Assembly: GCF_964332355.1 (NCBI RefSeq)
Contig: NZ_OZ201293.1
Location: 2,852,001-2,916,000 of the forward strand
Direction of reading: 5' to 3'
From: Imbroritus primus
Lineage (GTDB): Bacteria > Pseudomonadota > Gammaproteobacteria > Burkholderiales > Burkholderiaceae
Length of the DNA stretch: 64,000 nucleotides
The notes under the pieces are model-generated. The model ran no database searches and was not told the DNA's origin. It saw only the letters and a list, made by a program, of their open reading frames with translations. Below, in pieces: positions 33,418 through 42,336 of the stretch; position 1 is the first letter of the stretch; every line of letters begins with the position of its first letter. Made by a program: the position numbers and the translations under genes.

Positions 33418-34650
33418 ATGTTAGTTGAAAACCGGTTTGCCGTACGTGCCCCTTACAGTGACGACCTGCGCGATATCATGAGTATCGCCAAGGCCAAAGA
33501 GAGCCGCGAATGGCTGTCGCACTGGTCCGAGCTGACCCGCGAGCCGACGCCACTGGTGCCGCTACAAGGCCTGGCCCGCGAGCTGGGCGTCGCACGTATC
33601 GATCTCAAGGATGAATCGAAGCGCGCATCGCTGGGCAGCTTCAAGGCGCTGGGCGCGTCGATCGCATTGGTCCGTCTGATCCAGCGCATCTGGCCCGAGC
33701 GGAACTACCAGGCCAAGGACCTGTTCCAGGGCAAGCACGCGCAGGCGCTCAGCAACTTCACCGTGATCAGCGCCACCGACGGCAACCATGGCCGTTCGCT
33801 GGCTGCTGCCGCGCATGACATCGGCTGCCGTTGCGTGATCGTGCTGCACAAGAACGTGAGCATGGAGCGCGAGGAAGCGATTGCCTCGCATGGCGCCACC
33901 ATCGTCCGCATCGCCGGCAACTACGACGCCTCCGTCGAGGAAGCCGCACGCCTGGCCAAGGAAAACGACTGGCGCGTGGTGTCCGATACCTCGTACGACG
34001 GCTACGAGGAAATTCCGCGCGATGTGATGCAGGGTTACGGCACGATCCCCGAAGAAATTCTCGAGCAGCTGGAAGTCGGTGCGAACGATGCCTGCCCGTA
34101 CACCCATGTGTTCCTGCAGGGTGGCGTGGGCGGCATGGCAGCGGGCATCGCGAGCTACCTGAACGAACGCTTCGGCGCCAAGCGTCCCACCTATATCGCT
34201 GTGGAGCCGAAGCAGGCGGACTGCCTGTACCAGAGCGCGATTGCCGGTCGCGCGGCGAACGCCACGGGCTCGGTGGATTCGGTCATGGCCGGCCTGGCTT
34301 GTGGCGAGACCTCGCCGCTGGCGTGGCGCTTCCTGCAGCCGTCGGTGGATTACTTCCTGACCATCGATGACGGTGAAGCCGTGGAAGCAATGCGCGTGCT
34401 GGCCTCGGGCCAGGCAGGCGACGCACCGGTAGTGAGTGGTGAGTCGGGAGCCGCCGGACTGGCCGGCCTGATGCATCTGGTGAAGAACGAAGAACTCCGC
34501 ATCAAGACCGGACTGAACGATCAGGCCCGGATCTTGCTGATCAGCACCGAGGGCGCTACTGCTCCTGCGGTGTATGAGGAATTGGTCGGGAAGTCGGCAT
34601 CAGCCGTGCTGGCTTCTCAGTCGAAATGGCTTGACCAGGCCTGTGTCTGA
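33418..34650 (+). CDS. dpaL: Diaminopropionate ammonia-lyase
   Basis: 410 residues of the fold type II PLP family. KDESKRASLGSFKALGAS carries the PLP lysine (Lys76), ATDGNHGRSLA near 120 is the substrate/PLP loop, and GVGGMAAGIASYL near 235 and MAGLACGETSPLAW near 295 are typical of YgeX/DpaL rather than threonine dehydratase. It splits 2,3-diaminopropionate to pyruvate and two ammonia. E. coli ygeX lies in a purine/xanthine-degradation-like locus, which parallels the molybdenum hydroxylase context here. A strong terminator follows. Confidence 0.9.
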   Translation: MLVENRFAVRAPYSDDLRDIMSIAKAKESREWLSHWSELTREPTPLVPLQGLARELGVARIDLKDESKRASLGSFKALGASIALVRLIQRIWPERNYQAKDLFQGKHAQALSNFTVISATDGNHGRSLAAAAHDIGCRCVIVLHKNVSMEREEAIASHGATIVRIAGNYDASVEEAARLAKENDWRVVSDTSYDGYEEIPRDVMQGYGTIPEEILEQLEVGANDACPYTHVFLQGGVGGMAAGIASYLNERFGAKRPTYIAVEPKQADCLYQSAIAGRAANATGSVDSVMAGLACGETSPLAWRFLQPSVDYFLTIDDGEAVEAMRVLASGQAGDAPVVSGESGAAGLAGLMHLVKNEELRIKTGLNDQARILLISTEGATAPAVYEELVGKSASAVLASQSKWLDQACV

Positions 34651-34651
34651 G

Positions 34652-34680
34652 AAAAAGGCCGGCATCCAGCCGGCCTTTTT
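34652..34680 (+). terminator. Rho-independent terminator after dpaL
   Basis: GGCCGGC-ATCCA-GCCGGCC followed by TTTTT, with AAAAA on the left arm. It starts two bases after the dpaL stop. Confidence 0.9.
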
Positions 34681-34746
34681 CCGGGCATTCACTCGCAGTA
34701 GGCAGAGCAAACATAACGTTTCACCACAGACAGAGGAGATTTGCCA

Positions 34747-35820
34747 ATGCGTTTTATGAAGACTGCCCTAGCACTTGCCGCATGCGGAGCCGCCACTACG
34801 GTGTATGCGCAAAGCAATGTCACGTTGTTTGGCCTGATTGATACCAACATCCGCTACAGCACGAACGACAATGCCGCCGGCGACAACCGGCTGCAGATGG
34901 CGAACGAAGGCTTCCTCACGGGCAACCGTTGGGGTATGCGCGGCACGGAAGACCTGGGATCGGGTAACCAGGCGATCTTCATGCTGGAGTCCGGCTTCGG
35001 CCCCGATAACGGCGCGCTGCAGCAGGGCGGCCGCCTGTTTGGCCGTCAGGCATACGTGGGCCTGAAGACCAACTTCGGCGGACAGCTGACGATGGGTCGC
35101 CAGTACACCATCGCCGGCGAATTCATTCCCCAATATGAAGCCAGCGGCCTGGCCATCAACCCGAGCGTCGGTTATCAGTCGTTCAACTACGATGGCCTGC
35201 GTCATGACAACATGATCCGCTACGGCCAGGATTTTGGCGGCGGCCTGAAAGGCGCGGTCGGTTACACGTTCGGTGAAGTGGCTGGTCATATGGGCCGCAA
35301 CTCGGCGGTGGGCGCGAACCTGTCGTACACGAATGGTCCGCTGATGCTGGGCGGCGTGTTCCAGACCACGCGTGACGTCTCGGGCGCGGCGTACTTCAAC
35401 GCGCTGGCACCGGGCCAGACCAGCCGCCAGACGGTGTGGAGCGTGGGTGGCACGTATAACTTCGGTGTTGCCAAGGTATTCGCCGGTTATATCAACAACG
35501 AGCTGAAGCAGGCCGACTACCGCAACCACGACTTCTTCGTCGGGCTGCACTACGATCTGACGGCTGCGCTGAAGTTCATCGGCTCGCTGCACTATGACCG
35601 CCTGCGCCACGCCGGCAACAACGGCAACCGTGTCACCAGCATGGCCATGCTGGACTACAATTTCAGCAAGCGGACGGACGTGTATTTCGCAGTGGACTAT
35701 ACGAAGCTTTCCGGCGAGTGGGTCACGCTCAACGGCAATCCGCGCTTCAATTCCTCCGCGAATACGAACGGCTTCAACAACAAACTGGGTCTCACGGCAG
35801 GTCTGCGCCATCGGTTCTGA
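34747..35820 (+). CDS. Gram-negative porin (Burkholderiales trimeric type)
   Basis: 357 residues. The signal peptide runs to about residue 22 (VYAQ), then SNVTLFGLIDTNIRYSTN and a C-terminal GLRHRF ending in Phe, the outer-membrane assembly signal of 16-strand OmpC-type porins. Loop and strand texture (NRWGMRGTEDLGSGNQAIFMLESGF) is typical of the family. ATG 34747 is eight bases after GAGGAG. It likely admits the pathway substrate; specificity is unknown. Thirty bases upstream of the decarboxylase gene, so perhaps co-transcribed. Confidence 0.92.
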   Translation: MRFMKTALALAACGAATTVYAQSNVTLFGLIDTNIRYSTNDNAAGDNRLQMANEGFLTGNRWGMRGTEDLGSGNQAIFMLESGFGPDNGALQQGGRLFGRQAYVGLKTNFGGQLTMGRQYTIAGEFIPQYEASGLAINPSVGYQSFNYDGLRHDNMIRYGQDFGGGLKGAVGYTFGEVAGHMGRNSAVGANLSYTNGPLMLGGVFQTTRDVSGAAYFNALAPGQTSRQTVWSVGGTYNFGVAKVFAGYINNELKQADYRNHDFFVGLHYDLTAALKFIGSLHYDRLRHAGNNGNRVTSMAMLDYNFSKRTDVYFAVDYTKLSGEWVTLNGNPRFNSSANTNGFNNKLGLTAGLRHRF

Positions 35821-35849
35821 CGCGCGGATGCGCGCTCGGACTGATATGC

Positions 35850-37280
35850 ATGACACTTGCTAAATCGGACGTATCCGCACTCTTTACCCAGGCCGCACTG
35901 GCGGCCGAGCGGTTCCGGGCTGGTCTCGATGACCGGCCCCAGCGTCCCGGGATGGACTATGCCGCGCTGCGTGCAGCAGCCGCGGCGGATGTCCTCCCAA
36001 CCCCGGAGTCCGGCCTCTCTGCCCAGGAGACGCTGGACTCCCTGATTCAGCTCGCGGAGCCGGGACTTCATGCCTCCCCGGCTCCGCGTTTTTTTGGCTG
36101 GGTCATCGGCGCCTCGCATCCTGTGGGCGTCGCGGCCGACTGGCTCACCAGCGCGTGGGGCCAGAACTGCGGCAATCACCACACTGCCCCCTCCGCTGCC
36201 TTCATCGAAGAGATTGCCGCACGCTGGCTGCTCGATATCCTGCATCTTCCCGCGACTGCATCGGTCGGTTTTGTTAGCGGTGCGACGATGGCGAATTTCG
36301 TCTGTCTCGCGGCGGCACGTACGCACGTCTTGCGGCAGGCCGGATGGGATGTGGAAGCCGATGGGCTGTTCGCCGCGCCGGAGGTGCAGGTCCTGATCGG
36401 TGACGAGGCGCACACCTCAGTGTATGCCGCCCTGCGCATGCTCGGCTGGGGACAGCGCCGGCTGCGGCGCGTGGCCACCGATGACCACGGTGCGATGCGA
36501 CCCGATGCGCTGCTGGCGCAGTTGGCGGACTGCACGGGACCTGTCATCGTCGTGACCCAGGCCGGACAGATCAACACCGGCGCATTCGATCCGCTTGCCC
36601 AGATCGTGGACGCCGCACACCGTCACGGTGCGTGGGTGCACGTCGATGGCGCATTCGGGCTATGGGCGCGCGCCTGTCCGTCGACCTGTCCGCTGACACT
36701 TGCGTATGAGCAGGCCGACTCGTGGGCCACCGACGGCCACAAGTGGCTGCAGACGCCATACGACTGCGGCTATGCAATCGTCGCGCATCCGGAGGCGCAT
36801 CGTCGCGCCATGACATTCGCGGCCAGTTATCTCCCGCAGGCTGACGACGCGGAACGCAATCCGGCGGAGTATGTGCCCGAACTGTCGCGCCGCGCACGCG
36901 GCTTCGCCACGTGGGCGATGTTGCGGCACTTCGGTCGCGACGGCATCGCGACTATGGTGGAGCAGCATTGCATGCTGGCGCGCCATGCTGCACAGCGACT
37001 TGCCGACGAACCTGGCATCGCGGTCCTGAACGATGTGGTGCTGAACCAGTTGATCGTGCAGTTTGGCGCCGACCGTGATCCGCAGCAGGCCGACGCGCTG
37101 ACCCGGGCGACCATTGCACGCATCGTTGCCGACGGCACGTGTTTCGTCGGCGGCGCGGAATGGCGTGGGCGCTGGGTGATGCGCATGTCGATCATCGGCT
37201 GGGAGACGCAGCTTGCCGATGTGGATCGTGCTGTCGACGCCATGCTGTCGGCATGGCGCGTGGAAGCCGGCAGGGGTTGA
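35850..37280 (+). CDS. PLP-dependent group II amino-acid decarboxylase
   Basis: 476 residues. The aminotransferase-like fold has PRFFGWVIGASHPVG near 75, VGFVSGATMANFVCLAAAR near 138, VDGAFGLWA near 265 and the PLP lysine in ATDGHKWLQTPYD (Lys298). This is the aromatic-L-amino-acid/glutamate decarboxylase family. The substrate cannot be told; some members are in fact lyases or aldehyde synthases. It begins 30 bases after the porin stop. An overlong frame extends into the porin gene and was not used. Confidence 0.85.
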   Translation: MTLAKSDVSALFTQAALAAERFRAGLDDRPQRPGMDYAALRAAAAADVLPTPESGLSAQETLDSLIQLAEPGLHASPAPRFFGWVIGASHPVGVAADWLTSAWGQNCGNHHTAPSAAFIEEIAARWLLDILHLPATASVGFVSGATMANFVCLAAARTHVLRQAGWDVEADGLFAAPEVQVLIGDEAHTSVYAALRMLGWGQRRLRRVATDDHGAMRPDALLAQLADCTGPVIVVTQAGQINTGAFDPLAQIVDAAHRHGAWVHVDGAFGLWARACPSTCPLTLAYEQADSWATDGHKWLQTPYDCGYAIVAHPEAHRRAMTFAASYLPQADDAERNPAEYVPELSRRARGFATWAMLRHFGRDGIATMVEQHCMLARHAAQRLADEPGIAVLNDVVLNQLIVQFGADRDPQQADALTRATIARIVADGTCFVGGAEWRGRWVMRMSIIGWETQLADVDRAVDAMLSAWRVEAGRG

Positions 37281-37337
37281 GCGAAGTCCGGCTCGATCGC
37301 CGGCCTCCGGTACTTTCTTCAACACTGGATCAAGCGC

Positions 37338-37397
37338 TGGGGTCAGGCCCTGATCTCGAGCGATGACGTCACGAGATGATGTCATGCGCTGACCCCA
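37338..37397. repeat. REP-like nested hairpin between convergent genes
   Basis: TGGGGTCAG (37338-37346) and CTGACCCCA (37389-37397) are perfect 9-base arms. Inside, ATCTCG/CGAGAT form a second stem, and TGACGTCA is a palindrome. It sits between the decarboxylase and aquaporin stops. The GGGGTCAG end is reminiscent of RAYT-mobilised REP elements of proteobacteria. It may also act as a bidirectional terminator. Confidence 0.5.
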
Positions 37398-37407
37398 AGC
37401 ACCTGTT

Positions 37408-38112
37408 TCAGCCCCGCGAATCTTCGCTGGCAATGCAACGATAGACCAGCGCGCCGATCACTGCGCCGATGATCGGCGCAACCCAGAACAGCCACAGCTG
37501 TGCCAATGCCCAGTCGCCCACCAGGATGGCCGGGCCCGTGCTGCGTGCGGGGTTGACGGAGGTATTGGTCACCGGGATGCTGATCAGGTGGATCAACGTC
37601 AGCGCGAGGCCGATGGCAATCGGTGCAAGGCCCTGCGGGGCGCGCTTGTCGGTCGCACCCATGATGATCAGCAGGAACATCGCGGTCATCACCACTTCGC
37701 TGATCAACGCGGCCGTCAGCGAATAGCCGCCGGGCGAGTGCGCGCCATAGCCGTTCGATGCCAGCCCCGAGGACAACTCAAAGCCGGCCTTGCCACTGGC
37801 GATGCAGTACAGCACTGCCGCGGCAACGATCCCGCCAATCACCTGCGCCACGATATAGGCCGGCAGTTCGCGCACCGGGAAACGTCCGCCCGCCGCCAAC
37901 CCGATGGAGACGGCCGGATTCAGATGGCAACCGGAAATGTGTCCGATGGCGAATGCCATGGTCAGCACCGTGAGGCCAAAGGCCAGCGCCACGCCCAGCA
38001 GGCCGATGCCAACTTCCGGGAAGGCCGCTGCCAGCACGGCGCTGCCACATCCGCCCAGCACAAGCCAGAAAGTCCCGATGCACTCCGCGAGAGAACGTTT
38101 CACCAACGTCAT
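37408..38112 (-). CDS. aqpZ: Aquaporin Z
   Basis: 234 residues, six membrane segments and the two half-helix motifs HLNPAVS near 62 and VNPARS near 185. Phe43/His174-type selectivity residues appear as in water-specific aquaporins (GHISGCHLNPAV; IPVTNTSVNPARS). The motif pattern and 234-residue length match AqpZ. ATG 38112 is preceded by AAGGAGGTG. Stands alone, converging with the decarboxylase. Confidence 0.93.
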   Translation of the reverse strand: MTLVKRSLAECIGTFWLVLGGCGSAVLAAAFPEVGIGLLGVALAFGLTVLTMAFAIGHISGCHLNPAVSIGLAAGGRFPVRELPAYIVAQVIGGIVAAAVLYCIASGKAGFELSSGLASNGYGAHSPGGYSLTAALISEVVMTAMFLLIIMGATDKRAPQGLAPIAIGLALTLIHLISIPVTNTSVNPARSTGPAILVGDWALAQLWLFWVAPIIGAVIGALVYRCIASEDSRG

Positions 38113-38279
38113 TGCACACCTCCTTGACATGCCTTGTTGTAAGCGCCGTCACCGGTGACACCTCGAGCGCGACGGCGGGATGTCCGCAGACCGCATGTGC
38201 TGCGGATGCCTTGCATCATAGACGCCCGCCATGGCAACGAAATGAATGAGTGTGACGTCGGCGGCAAATTTCTGAATAT

Positions 38280-38310
38280 ATCCTAATATATAGGATCATG
38301 GTCCTATAAA
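38280..38310. promoter_or_regulatory. Overlapping TAGGA/TCCTA palindromes upstream of iclR gene
   Basis: ATCCTA-N5-TAGGAT (38280-38296) and TAGGA-N6-TCCTA (38291-38306) overlap, and TATAAA (38305-38310) follows. Three equally spaced half-sites about 70-95 bases before the IclR start suggest an autoregulatory operator. The ATCCTA/TAGGAT words recur before the GntR gene. Confidence 0.45.
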
Positions 38311-38375
38311 ATGTTTACTTCACCAAGACCCTCTGCTAATCTGCAAAGCAACGACACACCACGCTTTCTCGCCAG

Positions 38376-39137
38376 ATGGACAAGACGCTGCTCAAGGGCC
38401 TGATGGTCCTTGAATCAATCACCGAAGCCGAAAACCGCGCCCGTACAGTGGACGAAGTTGCCGCGCGCGTGGGACTGACGCGCAGCAATACGCATCGGAC
38501 GCTGCAGACACTGATGCACGCGGGCTACATCGAGAAGGATGTCAACAACGGCTATCGCGGCACCATCAAGCTGATGGGACTGGGCGTGCGCCAGCTCGCG
38601 CGCCTCGACGTCCGGCAATTTGCCGCGCCGTTCATGCACGCGCTCGCGGATGCCACGGGCGAGACCGTGCACCTGTCGGTGCTGGACGGTATCGACGTGG
38701 TCTACATCGACAAGATCGACAGCCCGCAGCCGGTACGCGCCTACTCCATGGTCGGCGGCCGCGCCCCAGCTTATGCCGTGGCCACCGGCAAGGCCCTGCT
38801 GGCGCACGCACCGGAGGGCTACCTGGCGCGCTACGCAGCGCAGCTGACCCTGCATACGCCACGCACCGCCGGCACGCTGGCCGCACTGGAAGCAGAACTG
38901 GCGCAAACCGTGCGCACCGGCTACGCCGTCAATACCGGCGAATGGCGCGATGGCGTGGGCGGTATCGCCTCGGCGGTCTTCGATGGACTCGACCGTCCGA
39001 TCGCCGCGCTCGGCATCTCCGGCCCGATCGGCCGCCTGCCGGCCACGCGCATTGCCGAACTTGCACCGCTGGTGGTCCACAACGCCAACCAGCTTTCCCT
39101 GGCCATGGGCGCGCGCTGCATTCCGCGCGCGGCCTGA
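38376..39137 (+). CDS. IclR-family transcriptional regulator
   Basis: 253 residues. N-terminal winged helix (TVDEVAARVGLTRSNTHRTLQTLMHAGYI, residues about 25-54 in two pieces) and C-terminal IclR effector domain with ETVHLSVLDGIDVVYIDKIDS near 98 and GYAVNTGEWRDGVGGIASAVFD near 185. It precedes the CoA-transferase and hydratase genes in the same direction, 45 bases away, and probably regulates them in response to a carboxylate substrate. Confidence 0.9.
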   Translation: MDKTLLKGLMVLESITEAENRARTVDEVAARVGLTRSNTHRTLQTLMHAGYIEKDVNNGYRGTIKLMGLGVRQLARLDVRQFAAPFMHALADATGETVHLSVLDGIDVVYIDKIDSPQPVRAYSMVGGRAPAYAVATGKALLAHAPEGYLARYAAQLTLHTPRTAGTLAALEAELAQTVRTGYAVNTGEWRDGVGGIASAVFDGLDRPIAALGISGPIGRLPATRIAELAPLVVHNANQLSLAMGARCIPRAA

Positions 39138-39182
39138 CTGCATTCCCGATAACTACCATCCCTGACTGAAGAGGAATCGAAC

Positions 39183-40352
39183 GTGACTACCCCCCTCCCC
39201 CTTGACGGTGTCCGTGTCATCGAAATCTGCAACGTCGCCGCGGGCCCCTACTGCGGCATGCTGCTGGCCGACATGGGCGCGGATGTCATCAAAGTCGAAA
39301 ATCCCGAAGGCGGCGACACGTTGCGCGCCTGGCCGCCGATCACCGATGGCTACAGCGAAAACTTCGCCTCGCTCAATCGCAACAAGCGCTCGGTCACGCT
39401 CAACCTGAAAAATCCGGAAGACCGTGAACTGGCCCGCCAGCTCGCCGCCGGCGCGGATGTGCTGATCGAGAACAATCGTCCCGGCGTGATGGATCGCCTG
39501 GGTCTCGGCTACAGCGCGCTGCGCGAACTCAATCCCAAGCTGATCTACTGCTCGATCTCGGCCTATGGCCAGACCGGCCCGCGCGCGCAGGAAGGCGGCT
39601 TCGACCTGACCATCCAGGCGATGAGCGGCATCATGAGCGTGACCGGCGAAGAAGGCGGCGCGCCAGTGAAGTGCGGCGTGCCGCTGGCGGATTTTGCCGC
39701 CGGCCTGTATGCAGCCTACTCGATCTCGAGCGCGCTGCGCGGTGTCGCGCAGCATGGCCAGGGAACGCACATCGATGTGCCGATGCTCGGCGCCACGCTC
39801 GGCATCGCCGCGCTGCAAACGTCGGAATACTTCGGCAGCGGCCGCGACCCGGTCAAGCTCGGTTCCGCGCACCCGCGTAACGCGCCGTACCAGGTGTTCC
39901 GCAGTGGCGACGGCTACTTCGGCATGGCTGCCGGTAACAATGCACTGTGGAAGAGCGTGTGCCAGACGGTGGGTCGCGAGGACCTGCTGGCCGACGAGCG
40001 TTTCGTCACCCCGACGACGCGCGCCGCCAACCAACGTGCCCTGCTCGAAATCCTCGAGGCGGAATTCGCCAAGGCGGACAGCACCACGTGGCTTGAACGT
40101 TTCCGCGCCGCCGGCGTGCCGTGCGCACCGATCAACCGCTACTCGGAAGTCCTGGCCGATGAGCAGGTCGAGCACATGCAGTGGGTTCAGCCGATCGAAC
40201 TGCCCAATGGCGTGAAGACCCGCACGTTCGGTTCACCCGTGCGCTTCTCGCTGGTGGACACGCCGATCCGTCGCCGCCCGCCGGCACTCGGCGAGCATAA
40301 CGACGAGATCCTCGGCGCGTTGCAGGCCAAGGTCACGGAGCCAGCCCGATGA
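39183..40352 (+). CDS. CaiB/BaiF (family III) CoA-transferase
   Basis: 389 residues. VRVIEICNVAAGPYCGMLLADMGADVIKVE-type N-terminus, RNKRSVTLNLK near 70, and the catalytic aspartate in EGGFDLTIQAMSG (Asp141). Family III enzymes move CoA between carboxylic acids. The acceptor cannot be read. GTG start with GAGGAA nine bases upstream. The stop overlaps the hydratase start by four bases, so both act in one CoA-dependent pathway. Confidence 0.9.
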   Translation: MTTPLPLDGVRVIEICNVAAGPYCGMLLADMGADVIKVENPEGGDTLRAWPPITDGYSENFASLNRNKRSVTLNLKNPEDRELARQLAAGADVLIENNRPGVMDRLGLGYSALRELNPKLIYCSISAYGQTGPRAQEGGFDLTIQAMSGIMSVTGEEGGAPVKCGVPLADFAAGLYAAYSISSALRGVAQHGQGTHIDVPMLGATLGIAALQTSEYFGSGRDPVKLGSAHPRNAPYQVFRSGDGYFGMAAGNNALWKSVCQTVGREDLLADERFVTPTTRAANQRALLEILEAEFAKADSTTWLERFRAAGVPCAPINRYSEVLADEQVEHMQWVQPIELPNGVKTRTFGSPVRFSLVDTPIRRRPPALGEHNDEILGALQAKVTEPAR

Positions 40353-41083
40353 GCCAGGAGAACGGCGAAGTTCTGGTGTCGCGCGAGGGCCATTGCTGGA
40401 CGTTCACGCTCAACCGGCCCGAGAAGATGAATGCGCTCAACGCGAACATCGTCGAGTCGCTGCTGGCAGGCATCGAAGACGCCCATGCCAACGGCGCCAG
40501 CGTGCTGGTGTTTCGTGGCAACGGACGCAACTTCAGTGCCGGTTTCGATTTCGGCGGATTCGAGGAACAGAGCGAAGGTGACCTGCTACAGCGCTTCGTG
40601 CGCATCGAGACACTGCTGCAGGCCATCGATGGCTCGCCGTGTTTGACGGTGGCACTGGCGCACGGGAAGAACTTCGGCGCCGGCGTCGACCTGTTCGCGA
40701 GCTGCAAGGTGCGCATCAGCACACCCGATGCCTTCTTCCGCATGCCCGGCCTGAAATTTGGCCTGGTGCTCGGCACCCGCCGCTTTGGCGCGCTCGTGGG
40801 AACGCAGGTGGCGCGCGCCATCCTTGAAGAGGCGCGCGGCTTCAATGCACAGGAGGCCGAGGCCATCGGCTTCCTCACGCAGACCGCCGACGAAGCAGCA
40901 TGGCCGGAGCTGATCACACAGGCCAATGGCCGTGCAGCTCAACTGGATGCGGCCACGCGTGCACACCTGTACCAGGTGCTCGGCAACCAGGCCGGCTACG
41001 ACGCCGACCTGGCAGCGCTCGTGCGCTCGGCGGCCGCGCCCGGCCTCAAGGACCGCATCCGCGCCTACCGCAGCGCTGGCTAA
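40349..41083 (+). CDS. Enoyl-CoA hydratase/isomerase family protein
   Basis: 244 residues of the crotonase fold. LNRPEKMNALNANIVESL near 20, the first oxyanion-hole motif FSAGFDFGGF near 60 and the second motif HGKNFGAGVDLFASCKVRIST near 102. The catalytic glutamate pair of classical hydratases is not clear at the usual sites, so another crotonase reaction is possible. Coupled to the CoA-transferase. A hairpin follows. Confidence 0.85.
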   Translation: MSQENGEVLVSREGHCWTFTLNRPEKMNALNANIVESLLAGIEDAHANGASVLVFRGNGRNFSAGFDFGGFEEQSEGDLLQRFVRIETLLQAIDGSPCLTVALAHGKNFGAGVDLFASCKVRISTPDAFFRMPGLKFGLVLGTRRFGALVGTQVARAILEEARGFNAQEAEAIGFLTQTADEAAWPELITQANGRAAQLDAATRAHLYQVLGNQAGYDADLAALVRSAAAPGLKDRIRAYRSAG

Positions 41084-41090
41084 CCTGCCG

Positions 41091-41114
41091 TCCCTGATCG
41101 GCTGCGATCAGGGA
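41091..41114. terminator. Hairpin between convergent genes
   Basis: TCCCTGATCG and CGATCAGGGA form a perfect 10-bp stem around GCTG, between the hydratase stop and the lipoprotein stop. The T-run is weak (CACTGTCTT), so efficiency is uncertain. Confidence 0.45.
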
Positions 41115-41121
41115 CACTGTC

Positions 41122-41850
41122 TTACCGGCCCACCTGGCGATAGAACGCTACGGGATCGAAATCACTCTCGAAACCTGTAGCGCTTTCATAGGTAGCAACC
41201 TCGCCACTGGTCGGCCGCATACCGCGCACATGGAAACCGGCCAGCAAGCCTTCGTCACTCAAGGCCAGAATCGTCTTCTGCAGCACTGGCAGATCCGCCA
41301 ACTGGCATGCCGGAACGCGATGCGGCATCTCGAACGTCGTCATGCACACATCACCGGGCGCAGGATTGGCGGCACCCGTGCGGCGCTCGTTCAGCAACGT
41401 GGCCTCGACCTGCGCGGCGGTCCGCCCCGCCACTTGCGCCTCGCCGACGCGGCGCAGACGATAGGTGCGAATGACCTCACCCAGTACCGTAGCCGGCGTG
41501 GCATCGCAATGCGAGCCATCGACCGCCGAGTACGTGACCGTGGCTTCCGCCTCGTCGGCACTCAACTGACGATCGATCGACAGGGTGACACGGTAGCCGT
41601 AGGTGCGCAGCCAGGCTGGATACTGCGGCAGTGTCGCCGGATACTCGAAACCATTGCGGCAGGCCATATGCCACTGCGCCGGCGCGAGGACGTCCGGCTT
41701 CACCTGGGCCTGCGTCGCAGGCGGCACGGCCGCCACTGCACCAGAAGCGGTCTGTGTCGACGATGTGCCGACAGCGCCATCACCCCCACCACCGCATGCT
41801 CCCAGCACCATGGGAAATACCACTGCACAGATCCATCCAATTGCTTTCAT
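41122..41850 (-). CDS. Hypothetical lipoprotein
   Basis: 242 residues. Signal peptide with lipobox LGAC at Cys22 (MVLGACGGGGDG), then a Gly/Ser/Thr/Ala linker, then a folded part with several cysteines (HMACRNGFEYP; DGSHCDATP; DVCMTTFEMPHRVPACQ), likely disulfide-bonded in the periplasm. I do not recognise the family. ATG 41850 is chosen because it begins the signal peptide; a longer frame adds twelve charged residues. A 20-bp palindrome lies just upstream. Confidence 0.75.
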   Translation of the reverse strand: MKAIGWICAVVFPMVLGACGGGGDGAVGTSSTQTASGAVAAVPPATQAQVKPDVLAPAQWHMACRNGFEYPATLPQYPAWLRTYGYRVTLSIDRQLSADEAEATVTYSAVDGSHCDATPATVLGEVIRTYRLRRVGEAQVAGRTAAQVEATLLNERRTGAANPAPGDVCMTTFEMPHRVPACQLADLPVLQKTILALSDEGLLAGFHVRGMRPTSGEVATYESATGFESDFDPVAFYRQVGR

Positions 41851-42336
41851 TGCCGCTCTCCATCTTTTGCATCGACTTCGATGCAAATTTCATCGACCCC
41901 ACGGCCCCCGGGGCTATGATGGTCTGGATGCGCGCAATAGATGGTTAAGGAACTTAAAGTTTCACAGTTTTTGTCGTTTGCGCTTTCGCTTTTTTTCGCT
42001 GGTCCTGATACCGGCCTGGTGTGATCCATTGCAGTGCGGAAGTCGTCGCGTTTGTTCGACATCAGGTCCGCATGAGCGGACCTCCAATAAATCGCTTACC
42101 GCAATCAGCGCATTGCTTGAGGTTCGAGAGATGCGGGCCGCAGGCGCTTCTGCCGTATTGGGAGAGGGTGTCATGAGGCAGTATGTTCCTGCTACCGATG
42201 ATGTGAGAAATAGCGCCCACACCATCTCGCCTTCTGTCAGTCGGCCCAATTTTCCACATCGCGCTTTGTGCGGAACGTCTTAGCTGTAGTCAGCCATTCT
42301 CGTCCCCGGCGCCTTTGGGATCATTGCCCTCGCGAT
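41851..42336. other. Intergenic stretch without firm genes
   Basis: About 485 bases. It holds the palindrome at 41867-41886, a T-rich stretch near 41960-42000 and a hairpin AGGTCCGC-ATGA-GCGGACCT (42064-42083). Minus-strand frames of 95 codons (42249-41962) and 65 codons (42259-42062, with a CADC motif) overlap each other and have no clear ribosome site; I leave both uncalled. Confidence 0.5.
41867..41886. promoter_or_regulatory. 20-bp palindrome upstream of lipoprotein gene
   Basis: TTGCATCGA-CT-TCGATGCAA, perfect 9-base arms, 17 bases upstream of the lipoprotein start on the minus strand. This position would place it over the ribosome-proximal leader or start of transcription, fitting an operator. 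Confidence 0.5.

Noticed and set aside
33418..34650. Threonine dehydratase or threonine synthase identity
   Set aside because: The MAGLACGETSPLAW block, ATDGNHGRS loop and length fit diaminopropionate ammonia-lyase, and no ACT domain is present.
42062..42259. 65-codon minus-strand frame with a CADC motif
   Set aside because: A zinc-ribbon-like hint only; it overlaps another frame of equal merit and lacks a ribosome site.
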